A stretch of DNA of 23,383 nt from Thermoproteota archaeon (lineage in GTDB: Archaea; Thermoproteota; Bathyarchaeia; Bathyarchaeales; Bathycorpusculaceae), in NCBI GenBank assembly GCA_012511995.1, contig JAAZFA010000163.1, forward strand, positions 1 to 23,383, read 5' to 3'. Shown here piece by piece: positions 8,027 to 15,809 of this stretch. A model generated the notes under the pieces. It searched no databases, had not been told where the DNA came from, and was given only the letters and a program-made list of their open reading frames with translations. Both the position numbers and the translations under genes were made by a program. Position 1 is the stretch's first letter. Every line of letters starts with the position of its first letter.

Positions 8027-9100
8027 ATGGTGTGGAGAACTATATCATCTGATAAAGAATTAGCAAAGGGTAGTTTGGCTAGATATTTTGCCATTGTCAA
8101 GAATACGAAAAAGGCGAAATTCTCCATAGCTAAGAAGGTATCAGCTAAATTTACAGACACAGAACCACTTGAAACGCTATGGCAGCAACACGTAAAGTGC
8201 ACAGAAGCTTATTGTAGGCTAGAATATCAAATTGACAATGGTAAGGACTACGTCTCAATTCCTTTTCCTAAACAATCATACTTGGATTTAAAAAAACAAG
8301 TCACTAACAAAATTCTTAAAAGTTGTTGCCTTTGCACACATCGCTGTGGTGTAAATCGGTTAGCTCACCAGTTGGGTTATTGTGGTTGTGGCAACAAAGT
8401 TGCTGTTTCAAGCATTTTTATTCATACAGGCGAAGAGCCAGAGCTTGTACCATCTGGAACGATCTTTACTATGGGCTGCACAATTCAATGTAAACACTGC
8501 CAGAATTGGACTATATCACAATGGAAAGAAAGCAACATTCAGTTTACTCCTAAAGAAATGGCTATGGAAGTTGAGGCCCTACACCTGAATGGTTGTCGAA
8601 ACATCAATCTGGTAGGCGGGGAACCGACACCATGGTTAAAACATTGGATAGAAACCTTTAGTTATGTAGGCGCAAATCTGCCTGTAGTATGGAATTCTAA
8701 CTCATATTACAGCCAAGAAACCGCGCAATTGCTTGCTGGGTTTGCGGATGTTTATCTGTTGGATTTTAAATATGGTCCAGGAGACTGTGCCAAGAGACTC
8801 TCCGACGCACCAGGCTACTGGGCGGTAAATACGCGTAATCACCTTTTAGCCAAAAGGTATGGTGAATTAATTGTGCGCGTGCTAGTATTGCCGGGACATC
8901 TGGAATGCTGCACACAACCGATTCTACAGTGGATTGCCCAAAATCTGGGTGTACAGACACGGGTAAACTTGATGTTTCAGTACCGCCCAGAATGGCGCGC
9001 CTACGAAATACCTGAGCTTCTACGGCGCTTAACCAAAGAAGAGATGGATAGAGCTCTTGGGTATGCACATGAGGTTGGTTTATGCAACCTAGTAACTTAA
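8027..9100 (+). CDS. PflX-type radical SAM protein (COG1313)
   Basis: Second radical SAM protein, 357 aa, resembling the PflX group of activase homologues. The cluster motif is Cys151-x3-Cys155-x2-Cys158 (GCTIQCKHCQNWTISQ). It is preceded by an N-terminal cysteine set (Cys100, Cys103, Cys107, Cys119) and HTGEEPEL; INLVGGEPTP, LPVVWNSNSYY, DVYLLDFKYGP and VLVLPGH are typical PflX segments. About 97 residues come before the cysteine-rich part, more than in many homologues and without a recognised domain. The start at ATG 8027 lacks a clear Shine-Dalgarno; TTG 8075 after AAAGGG is an alternative. It sits between amrS and the CofE-like gene on one probable transcript. The target protein is unknown. 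Confidence 0.85.
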   Translation: MVWRTISSDKELAKGSLARYFAIVKNTKKAKFSIAKKVSAKFTDTEPLETLWQQHVKCTEAYCRLEYQIDNGKDYVSIPFPKQSYLDLKKQVTNKILKSCCLCTHRCGVNRLAHQLGYCGCGNKVAVSSIFIHTGEEPELVPSGTIFTMGCTIQCKHCQNWTISQWKESNIQFTPKEMAMEVEALHLNGCRNINLVGGEPTPWLKHWIETFSYVGANLPVVWNSNSYYSQETAQLLAGFADVYLLDFKYGPGDCAKRLSDAPGYWAVNTRNHLLAKRYGELIVRVLVLPGHLECCTQPILQWIAQNLGVQTRVNLMFQYRPEWRAYEIPELLRRLTKEEMDRALGYAHEVGLCNLVT

Positions 9101-9142
9101 AGTCTTAATAGGACAAGATTCAGCTTTTACAAGAGCTTGCCC

Positions 9143-9985
9143 ATGACGAAATATTCTGCGTTGACTATCCCAACCAGTTACTGGAAACCACATCAAGATT
9201 ACCTCAAAGAAATAACTGACACTCTAAGAGGCAGAGTTCATGATCATGACTTTGTAGTGGTTTCCGAGAAGGCACTTGCAGTAGCTACTTGTTGCATAGT
9301 TGATGAAAAAAATGTCAAGGCTAGCCGAAATGCTAGGGTTATAGCTGGTTTCTGGATGAAGACTATTTGGGGCTATCCGCTTGGGTTAATATGTGGTTTT
9401 GGGTTACGCCTACTATTTAGATTACGCACTTATCCGCTTGAATTAGGGAGTCGACATAAGCAATTAGCGCTTGAACATGCGGGATTATTACAAGCACTCA
9501 TGTTTGGTTCCGAGGGGGGCATAGACGGATCCAATTTGGCTTATTCTTATGTTAGCCTACCATTGTCCAATGCCAAAGAGTTTGCACAAGAAATACAAGT
9601 CCACATTAGACGGCAACTTGGAAAAAATATCTGCGTAATAATCGCTGATACAGACAAAACTTACCGTTTTCACAACACTTACTATACTCCAAGGCCCAAC
9701 CCTATGAATGGCATACATTCTATCGGCGGTGTTATAACATATGTTTTGGGTAGAATGTTTAAGCTTAAGAGGAGTTCGACACCGTTGGCTGTGTCTGGGT
9801 TACCGCTCTCTGCAGGGCAAGCCTTAACGATTACTAATATTGCTGATCGTGCACGGGGTTCTGGATCTGGAGCTACTGTTTGGGATATGGCTGCTAGATT
9901 CAATGTGGATTTAGAAAGTGTTAGTTGGGAAATGCTTAGTTCGGTTAAGCATAAGCCAATCGTAATTGTCAGACGAAAACCATAG
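9143..9985 (+). CDS. Divergent F420-0:gamma-glutamyl ligase (CofE)-like protein
   Basis: Matches the F420 ligase fold: HDFVVVSEKALAVATC (35-50), EGGIDGSNLAY (124-134, where CofE has AGIDxSN), and VIIADTDKTYRFHN (165-178, where CofE has VIItDTfGRPWR). Conserved Asp, Ser-Asn, Asp-Thr and Arg are kept, but the Gly-Arg-Pro and the region after residue 180 differ, and there is a hydrophobic stretch at about 73-93 (IWGYPLGLICGFGLRLLFRL). It is thus likely an amide-forming ligase with a different acceptor rather than true CofE. I chose ATG 9143; TTG 9137 adds two residues. Lying behind two radical SAM genes, it may act in the same modification or cofactor pathway (inference). Confidence 0.7.
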   Translation: MTKYSALTIPTSYWKPHQDYLKEITDTLRGRVHDHDFVVVSEKALAVATCCIVDEKNVKASRNARVIAGFWMKTIWGYPLGLICGFGLRLLFRLRTYPLELGSRHKQLALEHAGLLQALMFGSEGGIDGSNLAYSYVSLPLSNAKEFAQEIQVHIRRQLGKNICVIIADTDKTYRFHNTYYTPRPNPMNGIHSIGGVITYVLGRMFKLKRSSTPLAVSGLPLSAGQALTITNIADRARGSGSGATVWDMAARFNVDLESVSWEMLSSVKHKPIVIVRRKP

Positions 9986-10088
9986 CGTTGCGCAAAGATT
10001 ATGTTGATTTAGAGTAAAAAAGTATTTTTGAAGAGTAAGACATAAAAATTGGGTTGCACGCTCTATGCGGAAACAATGGGATGCACAT

Positions 10089-11603
10089 ATGGAAGAATCA
10101 CTACAAAGGTTAGATGCTTTCTTTAATCCAAAGTCAGTCGCAGTTATCGGTGCCACTAAAAAGGTAGGTAAAGCCGGTTATGTCATTTTTAAAAACTTAG
10201 CAACCAACAAGCAGCGTGGAGTCTTTAAGGGTGAACTCTACCCTATTAATCCAGGCGAGGACTCCATTTTAGGATTCAAATGCTTTGAAACCTTAAGCAA
10301 GGTTCCTGAAAGCGAAATAGATCTTATTGTTGTTATTGTTCCGGCTAAAGCTGTTGCCTCAGTTATGGAAGAAGCTGTCGTTAAGAAAGTTAAAACAGCA
10401 GTAATAATTACCGCAGGCTTTAAGGAAGTCGGCAACAAAGAAATGGAAGACCATGTTATCGCTATAGCAAAAAAGGGTAATATACGGATGCTAGGTCCAA
10501 ACTGTTTAGGTGTCTTTTACGCTAAAAGCGGCATTGACACATTGTTTTTACCTGAAATGAAAACATTGAGTACTGGCGAAGAAGTCGTTGCTACCCCACG
10601 ACCAATGCCGGGTAGCATTGCCATGATTACTCAGAGTGGTGCTTTTGGTTCAGCGGCACTAGACTACTTGACCGGTCGTCAGATGGGCGTTTCAAAATTC
10701 GTAAGCTTTGGTAATAAGAGCGATGTCTCCGAATCTGACATACTTAACTATCTCATGTACGATACTGAAACAAAAGTTATTTTAGTCTACCTTGAAGACG
10801 TTAAGGATGGACGCGATTTTATAGAAATCGCCAAGAAGGTCACCCTTAAGAAGCCAGTTGTCGTCATTAAATCAGGACGTAGCAACGCTGGTGCACGTGC
10901 AGCTGCAAGTCACACAGGCGCTATCGCAGGCTCAGACAAAGTTTATGATGCAGCATTCAAGCAGTGTGGTGTTATACGCGCTTATAGCATGGAAGAATTC
11001 TTTGACATTGGCAAAGCACTCGCGATGCAACCGCCCGCGCTAGGCACCAATATAGGTATTTTAACTGATGCTGGTGGTCCCGGTGTTATGACTGTTGACG
11101 AGCTCGAAACAGTAGGTTTGTCTGTAGAACATTTTAGCAAAGAAACTGCCGAGAAATTTGAGCGCCTTAAGAAGGAAGGTAAAATTTTAGCTATCGCTGC
11201 CACACATAACCCTGTAGACCTTACTGGTTCAGTCACTGATGACCAATTCACTATCTCAGCTGATATCATGTTTCAGGATCCGCATACAAGCGGCATTATT
11301 TTACTTGGTCTCCACCATATGCCTGGCTTAAAAGAGAAATATATTGACGACATCGCTAAACTTAGTGAAAACTACCATAAGCCAATCGTTATGGTTGACA
11401 TCGGTGAAACTGAAATGGCACTGTATACAAGAAGCCGCTTTGACAGACTCTGCGTTCCATCTTTTGGTTCACCTGAAGATGCAGCACACGCAATGAAAGC
11501 CCTAGTTTGGTATGGTGAATACTTGCAAAAGAATGGCGTATATGATGATTATGTTGCCCACTTCAAAAAATGTGCAGCGCCGACCCAAGCTAAGAAACGG
11601 TAA
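10089..11603 (+). CDS. acdA: ADP-forming acetyl/acyl-CoA synthetase, alpha subunit
   Basis: Catalytic subunit of the archaeal enzyme that converts acyl-CoA, ADP and phosphate to acid, ATP and CoA. Domains in order: CoA-binding Rossmann domain (about 8-140, with VIGATKKVGKAGY), a succinyl-CoA-ligase-like domain with ITQSGAFGSA (180-189), and the phosphohistidine segment ASHTGAIAGSD in which His275 is the transferred-phosphate residue. A third ligase-CoA domain follows (from about 315, TDAGGPGVM). ATG 10089 gives 504 aa; ATG 10065 would add eight residues. The ATP-grasp beta subunit, fused or adjacent in many species, is absent, so it must be encoded elsewhere. It ends in a 14-nt convergent overlap with ribK. 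The acid substrate cannot be read from sequence. Confidence 0.88.
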   Translation: MEESLQRLDAFFNPKSVAVIGATKKVGKAGYVIFKNLATNKQRGVFKGELYPINPGEDSILGFKCFETLSKVPESEIDLIVVIVPAKAVASVMEEAVVKKVKTAVIITAGFKEVGNKEMEDHVIAIAKKGNIRMLGPNCLGVFYAKSGIDTLFLPEMKTLSTGEEVVATPRPMPGSIAMITQSGAFGSAALDYLTGRQMGVSKFVSFGNKSDVSESDILNYLMYDTETKVILVYLEDVKDGRDFIEIAKKVTLKKPVVVIKSGRSNAGARAAASHTGAIAGSDKVYDAAFKQCGVIRAYSMEEFFDIGKALAMQPPALGTNIGILTDAGGPGVMTVDELETVGLSVEHFSKETAEKFERLKKEGKILAIAATHNPVDLTGSVTDDQFTISADIMFQDPHTSGIILLGLHHMPGLKEKYIDDIAKLSENYHKPIVMVDIGETEMALYTRSRFDRLCVPSFGSPEDAAHAMKALVWYGEYLQKNGVYDDYVAHFKKCAAPTQAKKR

Positions 11604-12012
11604 CTACTACTGTTACCCTATCTCCATCTTTTAACCCCAATTTTCCTCGTAGATATTGGGGAGCAATGATTTCTAATAAATCACTGGGATAATTTAGGAC
11701 CAATGGCAAAATAACCGCGCATTTCAAACCAGAAATCTGCGCGTGAAAAAGTATACCTGAATGGTAACCCGTTTGGGGCTCAACAATAAATCCCTGTTTA
11801 GTCTCTAATTGTTTTTTTTTATCTTTGCTTTGTTCTGTTAGACGTATGTTCAAAGTTCCATAGTATGGCGGAAAACCTATGTTTCGAATTATTTGCTGTT
11901 TTACCCATGATAGGGCTACAAAATTTTTCCCTGTGCCTCTTCCTGAATAAACCGTACCCTCAAATGTCAACTGTGGCAAAAAAAGTCCACTTAAGGTTGT
12001 TTTTTTAGCCAT
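11590..12012 (-). CDS. ribK: CTP-dependent riboflavin kinase (DUF120)
   Basis: Archaeal enzyme making FMN from riboflavin with CTP as phosphate donor. The 140-aa protein has the DUF120 marks: GRGTGKNFVAL (24-34), GTLNIRL (52-58), a Tyr/His-rich middle, and LEIIAPQYLRGKLGLKDGDRV (113-133, given in part). It is the kinase domain alone, without the N-terminal winged helix seen in the RbkR regulator-kinase fusions. Its ATG lies within the end of the upstream 122-aa gene (22-nt overlap), so both are probably translated together. A 16-bp perfect palindrome sits 8 nt upstream of the start. It converges with, and overlaps by 14 nt, the acyl-CoA synthetase gene. Confidence 0.92.
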   Translation of the reverse strand: MAKKTTLSGLFLPQLTFEGTVYSGRGTGKNFVALSWVKQQIIRNIGFPPYYGTLNIRLTEQSKDKKKQLETKQGFIVEPQTGYHSGILFHAQISGLKCAVILPLVLNYPSDLLEIIAPQYLRGKLGLKDGDRVTVVVTVS

Positions 12013-12359
12013 TCCGCAACCGATTTTAAAATCGGGTCTGAGGAGATGTCAACTACTGGAACAATCATTTTTTCTTTAGTTTCAATCGTTTGCGCATACC
12101 GTGGCATTGGTGCATAACCAACATAGGTCCAGTAAACCTTGCGTTTTTCTAACAGTTCTTTAGCTACTATAGCGTTGGATGCAGAGAGCGGAAAATATAG
12201 AAACACTATACCGCCAACCCAATAGAGCCCCGCCAATTTGCCGCCAGCAATAACTGAGGTGAAACGTGCGATTTCTTCAGCATTGTTGAATCGGGTTTTT
12301 TCCATAATAACAATTTCTTTGAATGGTTCATAGCTTACAGAAACGTTGTTTTCGCCCAT
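11991..12359 (-). CDS. Hypothetical 122-aa protein coupled to ribK
   Basis: I do not recognise this family. The protein looks soluble and folded: a mixed-charge N-terminal third, a glycine/aromatic core (GGKLAGLYWVGGIVFLYFP, about 39-57), a predicted helix (NAIVAKELLEKRKV) and a conserved-looking YVGYAPMPRYAQT segment (79-91), ending in a C-terminal helix. There are no cysteines and no signal peptide. GGAG complement at 12371-12374 lies 11 nt before the ATG, supporting translation. The gene runs into ribK with a 22-nt overlap, suggesting a shared operon and possibly a flavin-related role, which is inference only. Confidence 0.75.
   Translation of the reverse strand: MGENNVSVSYEPFKEIVIMEKTRFNNAEEIARFTSVIAGGKLAGLYWVGGIVFLYFPLSASNAIVAKELLEKRKVYWTYVGYAPMPRYAQTIETKEKMIVPVVDISSDPILKSVAEWLKKQP
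12020..12035. promoter_or_regulatory. 16-bp perfect palindrome just upstream of ribK
   Basis: CCGATTTTAAAATCGG reads the same on both strands and begins 8 nt upstream of the ribK ATG, inside the last codons of the 122-aa gene. The centre TTTTAAAA is also TATA-like. It could bind a dimeric regulator or form a hairpin in the mRNA near the ribK start. By simple counting about 0.4 such palindromes would be expected by chance in a window this size. Confidence 0.3.
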
Positions 12360-12459
12360 ATCATAACAGTCTCCTCTCAGTTACCCCTAATAGGATAGCT
12401 CCTACCTTTTAATATTGCCATATTCTTAATGTCTGAGCGTTGTTCAAATAATTGCAATT

Positions 12460-12494
12460 AAAAAAATATTTACAAGAAAACAAGAAAAAGAAAG
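12460..12494 (-). terminator. T-rich terminator after pgk
   Basis: On the minus strand the bases after the pgk stop are CTTTCTTTTTCTTGTTTTC followed about 15 nt later by a T7 run. This succession of T-tracts is a typical archaeal transcript end. Confidence 0.5.
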
Positions 12495-12495
12495 T

Positions 12496-13728
12496 TTATA
12501 TTTTTTTAGTTTCAGTGGCTGTCTCCAGTGCCAAAACTCCTGGAAGCTTCTTACCCATCAAAAATTCGGTGAGTGCTCCCCCTGCTGTGCTGATATATCC
12601 CATTTTTGTACTTAAACCATACTCCTGTATGGCTGCAATTGTATTTCCCCCACCTGCAAGGCTAAACGCTTTGCTGTTTGCAATGGCTTTAAGAACCGCT
12701 TTTGTGCCATAGTTGAACTGTGGTGTTTCATACACCCCCATTGGTCCACTAACCACGGTCGCTTTTGCACTAGCGATGAGTTTGGTATAGGTTGCTACAG
12801 TTTTGTGACCTAAATCGAATATAGCGTAGTTAGTGGGCAGTTGGTCGATGATGATCTCGTCTCTGTCACCATAGACGTTAATAGCTAAGTCTGTTGGAAT
12901 TAGGATTTTGTCTTCATACTGATCAAATAACGCTTTTATACCAGGTATATACCGTATAAGCTGTTTCTCTGCCAAGTAATCCATCGTCGGCACTCCCAAA
13001 TTAACGCCTTTAGCCGCTAAAAACAACTGTGCCGTCACACCACCAACTAAAAAATAATCAGCAATGCCATTACTGAGAACATACTTGCTGATTTCGAGAC
13101 TGTCATCCGCTTTTGCACCGCCCATGACATAGATACAGGGATGCTCAGGTTGCTCCAATGCCTTTCCCAATGAATTCAACTCACGTTCCATAATTCGACC
13201 GGCAACTGAAGGCAAAACTGCAGTGAAGCCAACTATCGAAACATGACCGCGATGTGCTACAGAAAATGCATCTGAAATAAACAAATCAGCCAATGGCGCA
13301 AGATTCTGCACCAATTCGGTTTTGGATTGTTTCTCTGGAGAGTTGTTTTTGGTTTCCCCATCCCAACTTCGAACATTTTCAAGCACCAAAATCTCACCTT
13401 CCTGAAGCTCTCTGATGGCTTCTTTAGCCCGATTACCAAATACATCATCAATGAACTTGACCGGACACCCCAAAATCTTTTGCAGCATCTCAGCATGCGA
13501 TTTTAGACTGGTGTAATCCACATCGCCCTTACGACCTTGGTGCGCCAAAATTACAGTTTTGGCTCCTTTCTCGGCAAGTTCCTTCAATGTTGATTCAGCA
13601 TGCGCTCTTATGCGGACGTCGCTTGTAACATTCTGTGTCTTAGGGTCAATCTCCGAGTTAAAGTCCACCCGAACAAGAACAACCTTGCCTTTTACTTCAA
13701 AATCATCTAAAGTTTTGAACTTAGCCAT
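12496..13728 (-). CDS. pgk: Phosphoglycerate kinase, archaeal type
   Basis: Transfers phosphate between 1,3-bisphosphoglycerate and ADP in glycolysis, or the reverse. The N-domain opens with LDDFEVKGKVVLVRVDFNSEI-like residues (RVDFN at 20-24), HQGRKGD follows, and DAFSVAHRGHVS is a substrate-site segment. The C-domain has MGGAKADDSLEI, VSGPMGVYE and GGGNTIAAI nucleotide-site motifs and ends with GGALTEFLMGKKLPG. It resembles archaeal rather than bacterial PGK. I use the ATG at 13728 (410 aa); an in-frame TTG at 13740 adds four residues. It lies 65 nt downstream of gap with its own TATA-like box, so it may be partly independently expressed. Confidence 0.93.
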   Translation of the reverse strand: MAKFKTLDDFEVKGKVVLVRVDFNSEIDPKTQNVTSDVRIRAHAESTLKELAEKGAKTVILAHQGRKGDVDYTSLKSHAEMLQKILGCPVKFIDDVFGNRAKEAIRELQEGEILVLENVRSWDGETKNNSPEKQSKTELVQNLAPLADLFISDAFSVAHRGHVSIVGFTAVLPSVAGRIMERELNSLGKALEQPEHPCIYVMGGAKADDSLEISKYVLSNGIADYFLVGGVTAQLFLAAKGVNLGVPTMDYLAEKQLIRYIPGIKALFDQYEDKILIPTDLAINVYGDRDEIIIDQLPTNYAIFDLGHKTVATYTKLIASAKATVVSGPMGVYETPQFNYGTKAVLKAIANSKAFSLAGGGNTIAAIQEYGLSTKMGYISTAGGALTEFLMGKKLPGVLALETATETKKI

Positions 13729-13753
13729 TATACCACTCAACTTTAGCCTTGGT

Positions 13754-13780
13754 AAAAAAGAAAGAAAAGAAAATTTAAAG
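13754..13780 (-). promoter_or_regulatory. gap-pgk intergenic T-tract and pgk TATA-like box
   Basis: On the minus strand CTTTAAATT (13780-13772) is a good TATA-like box about 48 nt before the pgk ATG. It is followed by a pyrimidine run ending in T6 (13773-13754) that could also end the gap transcript. The short space may therefore hold both a leaky terminator and a second promoter. Confidence 0.45.
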
Positions 13781-13793
13781 CTTGCCCGCTTGA

Positions 13794-14813
13794 TTATAGG
13801 TCTGCTTTTTTACCTATCATTTCGATGAAGTCGATCATGCGGTTGCTAAAGCCCCATTCGTTATCATACCATGAAAATATTTTAACGAAGTTGCTTTTCT
13901 CGCCTAATACCATGGTTAAGCTTGCGTCAAACACACTACTGTAAGTACTATGTAGAACGTCGCTTGAGACGATTGGGTCTTCAGTATACTCTAGAATGCC
14001 TTTTAACTCGCCTTCTGCAGCTTTTTTCATAGCATCGTTTATGTCTTCTTTAGTGACTTCTTTACCTAAGATACAGGTTAAGTCAACGATGGATACATCA
14101 GGGGTTGGAACACGTAATGCTACACCATTCATTTTACCGGAGCATGACGGCAGGACTTCGCCGATGGCTTTTGCGGCTCCTGTGCTGGTTGGAATGATGT
14201 TGATGGCTGCGGCACGTGCACGTCTGGGGTCTTTATGCACAAGGTCTAGGATTTTCTGGTCGTTTGTATAGCTGTGGCATGTAGTCATAAACGCTTTCTC
14301 TAGTCCAAAGTTGTCTGTTAAAACTTTGCTAATAGGTGCGAGGCCGTTGGTGGTGCAACTTGCGTTTGAGAGTATATTATCTTTTTCGGGATCATAAGAG
14401 TCATCGTTCACACCCAGTACGATGGTTCTATCGGGGTCTTTTGCTGGGGCAGAAATGAGGACTTTTTTTGCGCCTGCGGTAAGATGTTTGGAGGCGCCTT
14501 CACGGTTAGTGAACAAGCCTGTGCTCTCAACTACAAGAAATACTTCGAGGTCTTTCCAAGGTAAGTTTGCTGGGTCTCTTTCTTGGAGGCATTTGAGTGT
14601 CTTTCCGTTTACTACAAGGTCATTACCTTGTACTTCAACAGTTCCTGGGAAGCGTCCATGAACAGAGTCATACTTAAGCAGAAATGCGTTGGTTTTTGCG
14701 TCTGCTAAATCGTTTATTGCTACAAAATCTATGTTAGCTTTTTTTTCGACGGCTGCTCGGTAGAGAAGTCTACCGATTCTTCCAAAACCATTAATTCCAA
14801 CTTTTATTGCCAT
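13794..14813 (-). CDS. gap: Class I (bacterial-type) glyceraldehyde-3-phosphate dehydrogenase
   Basis: Oxidises glyceraldehyde-3-phosphate to 1,3-bisphosphoglycerate. It is the class I enzyme of bacteria and eukaryotes: [12 protein letters not shown] (4-15), catalytic Cys153 in [12 protein letters not shown], His180 in TCHSYTNDQ, and the C-terminal [13 protein letters not shown]. Most archaea instead have a class II enzyme with a different active site, so this points to lateral transfer. Asp35 (AINDL) suggests NAD preference. I chose the ATG at 14813 (339 aa) because GGAG (14823-14826 on the plus-strand numbering) lies 9 nt before it; an ATG at 14828 would swallow that site. It precedes pgk, its pathway partner. 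Confidence 0.95.
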   Translation of the reverse strand: MAIKVGINGFGRIGRLLYRAAVEKKANIDFVAINDLADAKTNAFLLKYDSVHGRFPGTVEVQGNDLVVNGKTLKCLQERDPANLPWKDLEVFLVVESTGLFTNREGASKHLTAGAKKVLISAPAKDPDRTIVLGVNDDSYDPEKDNILSNASCTTNGLAPISKVLTDNFGLEKAFMTTCHSYTNDQKILDLVHKDPRRARAAAINIIPTSTGAAKAIGEVLPSCSGKMNGVALRVPTPDVSIVDLTCILGKEVTKEDINDAMKKAAEGELKGILEYTEDPIVSSDVLHSTYSSVFDASLTMVLGEKSNFVKIFSWYDNEWGFSNRMIDFIEMIGKKADL

Positions 14814-14842
14814 AATGAGTTTCTCCATTGGATGTATTTTTT

Positions 14843-14869
14843 AGAACTTGTTCTGAGTTAATTAATTTT
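14843..14869 (-). promoter_or_regulatory. Candidate gap promoter with small palindrome
   Basis: On the minus strand AAAATTAAT (14869-14861) could be the TATA box, placing the start near 14839. AGAACTTGTTCT at 14843-14854 is an inverted repeat (AGAAC/GTTCT, 2-nt spacer) between the box and the expected start, a place where a repressor could act. Repeats this short are common by chance. Confidence 0.25.
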
Positions 14870-14872
14870 CCT

Positions 14873-14983
14873 ATGTTACAGAAAATGCTAAAAGAAGAAT
14901 CAACCGCAACTATGTTTGCGTGTTGTTTTGGTTGTATGGTTTGTAGTTATCACTTTATTTGTTGGCTCGATAATATGCGTTGA
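14873..14983 (+). CDS. Possible 36-aa cysteine-rich small ORF
   Basis: In the 314-bp gap between gap and the DUF47 gene, an ATG frame of 36 codons encodes a peptide with Cys17, Cys18, Cys21, Cys24 and Cys30 (ACCFGCMVCSYHFIC), spaced as Cys-x2-Cys pairs that could hold a metal. There is no clear Shine-Dalgarno before the ATG and the promoter is unclear, so it may be a chance frame. The rest of the gap holds the gap promoter and the DUF47 TATA box. Confidence 0.15.
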   Translation: MLQKMLKEESTATMFACCFGCMVCSYHFICWLDNMR

Positions 14984-15053
14984 AGTTATATTCTTAACAA
15001 ACTCATAAAGCATTATTGTACCAAGCTAATTCTGCTATTAAACATGTGACTGT

Positions 15054-15060
15054 GTATAAA
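15054..15060 (+). promoter_or_regulatory. TATA box of the DUF47-transporter operon
   Basis: GTATAAA lies so that transcription should start near 15082, giving a short leader. Two Shine-Dalgarno sites follow: AGGTGA at 15086-15091 and GGAG at 15117-15120. They bear on the choice of start for the DUF47 gene. Confidence 0.45.
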
Positions 15061-15127
15061 GCAACAACTACAACAATAATTTTATAGGTGAACTAACAAG
15101 TTTTTGCCTAATAACTGGAGATATCAC

Positions 15128-15802
15128 TTGAAGAGTTTCAAACGTATACTGGTTGTTGGTGAAGAAAATATATTTAGCGAATTATGCCAAATCATTGTAA
15201 TCGCAGCGGAAGCCAACACAAAACTCATAGATATGCTCGATGACTGTAAAAATGAAAAATGTCTCGATGAAGGTATGCAAGCCATCCGATCTTTGGAAAA
15301 TAAATCCGATAGCATTGCTTTTAAAGTAAATGAAGACATCACCTCTGGTGCAGTTAGCCCAAATATACTTGAGCATTTATTGGAATGCGTTCGTGTAGCA
15401 GATGACATTGTCGATGCCTATTATTATCAAGCTCGAGAAATGTGCCGAATGTACAAAGCCAACTTTCCATACACCGAAGTAATCGAAGAAGATCAATGGA
15501 TAGCTACCTTCAAAAGCCTGGTTGAATTAGCAGAGCAAGCACTTGGTAAAGTTAAACAGGCGCTACTGATTTCAGATTTGAGCGAAATACTGCAATTAAG
15601 AAAGGAAATAGCATCTCTTGAGCAGCAGGGCGATGAAATTAAGGACAAAGGCTTTGATTTTCTCTATCGTGAAGCTCCACAAATGCACTACCTTCAATTC
15701 TACCATTACAGCGGATTGTTACATAAGTTTGATGCCATCCTTGATGGCTGTGAAGACCTCTCCGACTTAGTCCTTTCAGTAATTACCTCTATAATCAAGT
15801 GA
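15128..15802 (+). CDS. DUF47 / PhoU-like protein
   Basis: Helical protein of the DUF47 group, distantly related to PhoU, which is usually found next to PiT-type phosphate transporters and is thought to modulate them. The sequence is almost wholly helical and acidic, with AIRSLENKSDSIAFKVNEDI, LLECVRVADDIVDAYYYQA and LEQQGDEIKDKGFDFLYRE segments, where Glu and Asp residues in the heptads could bind metal. I chose TTG 15128 because GGAG lies 7 nt before it (224 aa); TTG 15104 with AGGTGA 12 nt upstream would give 232 aa. The transporter gene begins 7 nt after the stop, so the two form an operon. Confidence 0.85.
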   Translation: MKSFKRILVVGEENIFSELCQIIVIAAEANTKLIDMLDDCKNEKCLDEGMQAIRSLENKSDSIAFKVNEDITSGAVSPNILEHLLECVRVADDIVDAYYYQAREMCRMYKANFPYTEVIEEDQWIATFKSLVELAEQALGKVKQALLISDLSEILQLRKEIASLEQQGDEIKDKGFDFLYREAPQMHYLQFYHYSGLLHKFDAILDGCEDLSDLVLSVITSIIK

Positions 15803-15809
15803 GCTAAGA

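Noticed and set aside
10016..10029. A6/T5 inverted repeat between the CofE-like and acyl-CoA synthetase genes
   Set aside because: A pure A/T stem of five pairs is common in this AT-rich DNA and cannot be called a terminator or promoter with confidence.
12452..12712. Plus-strand 86-codon frame opposite the 3' end of pgk
   Set aside because: Most of it is antisense to conserved pgk sequence and it has no family resemblance.
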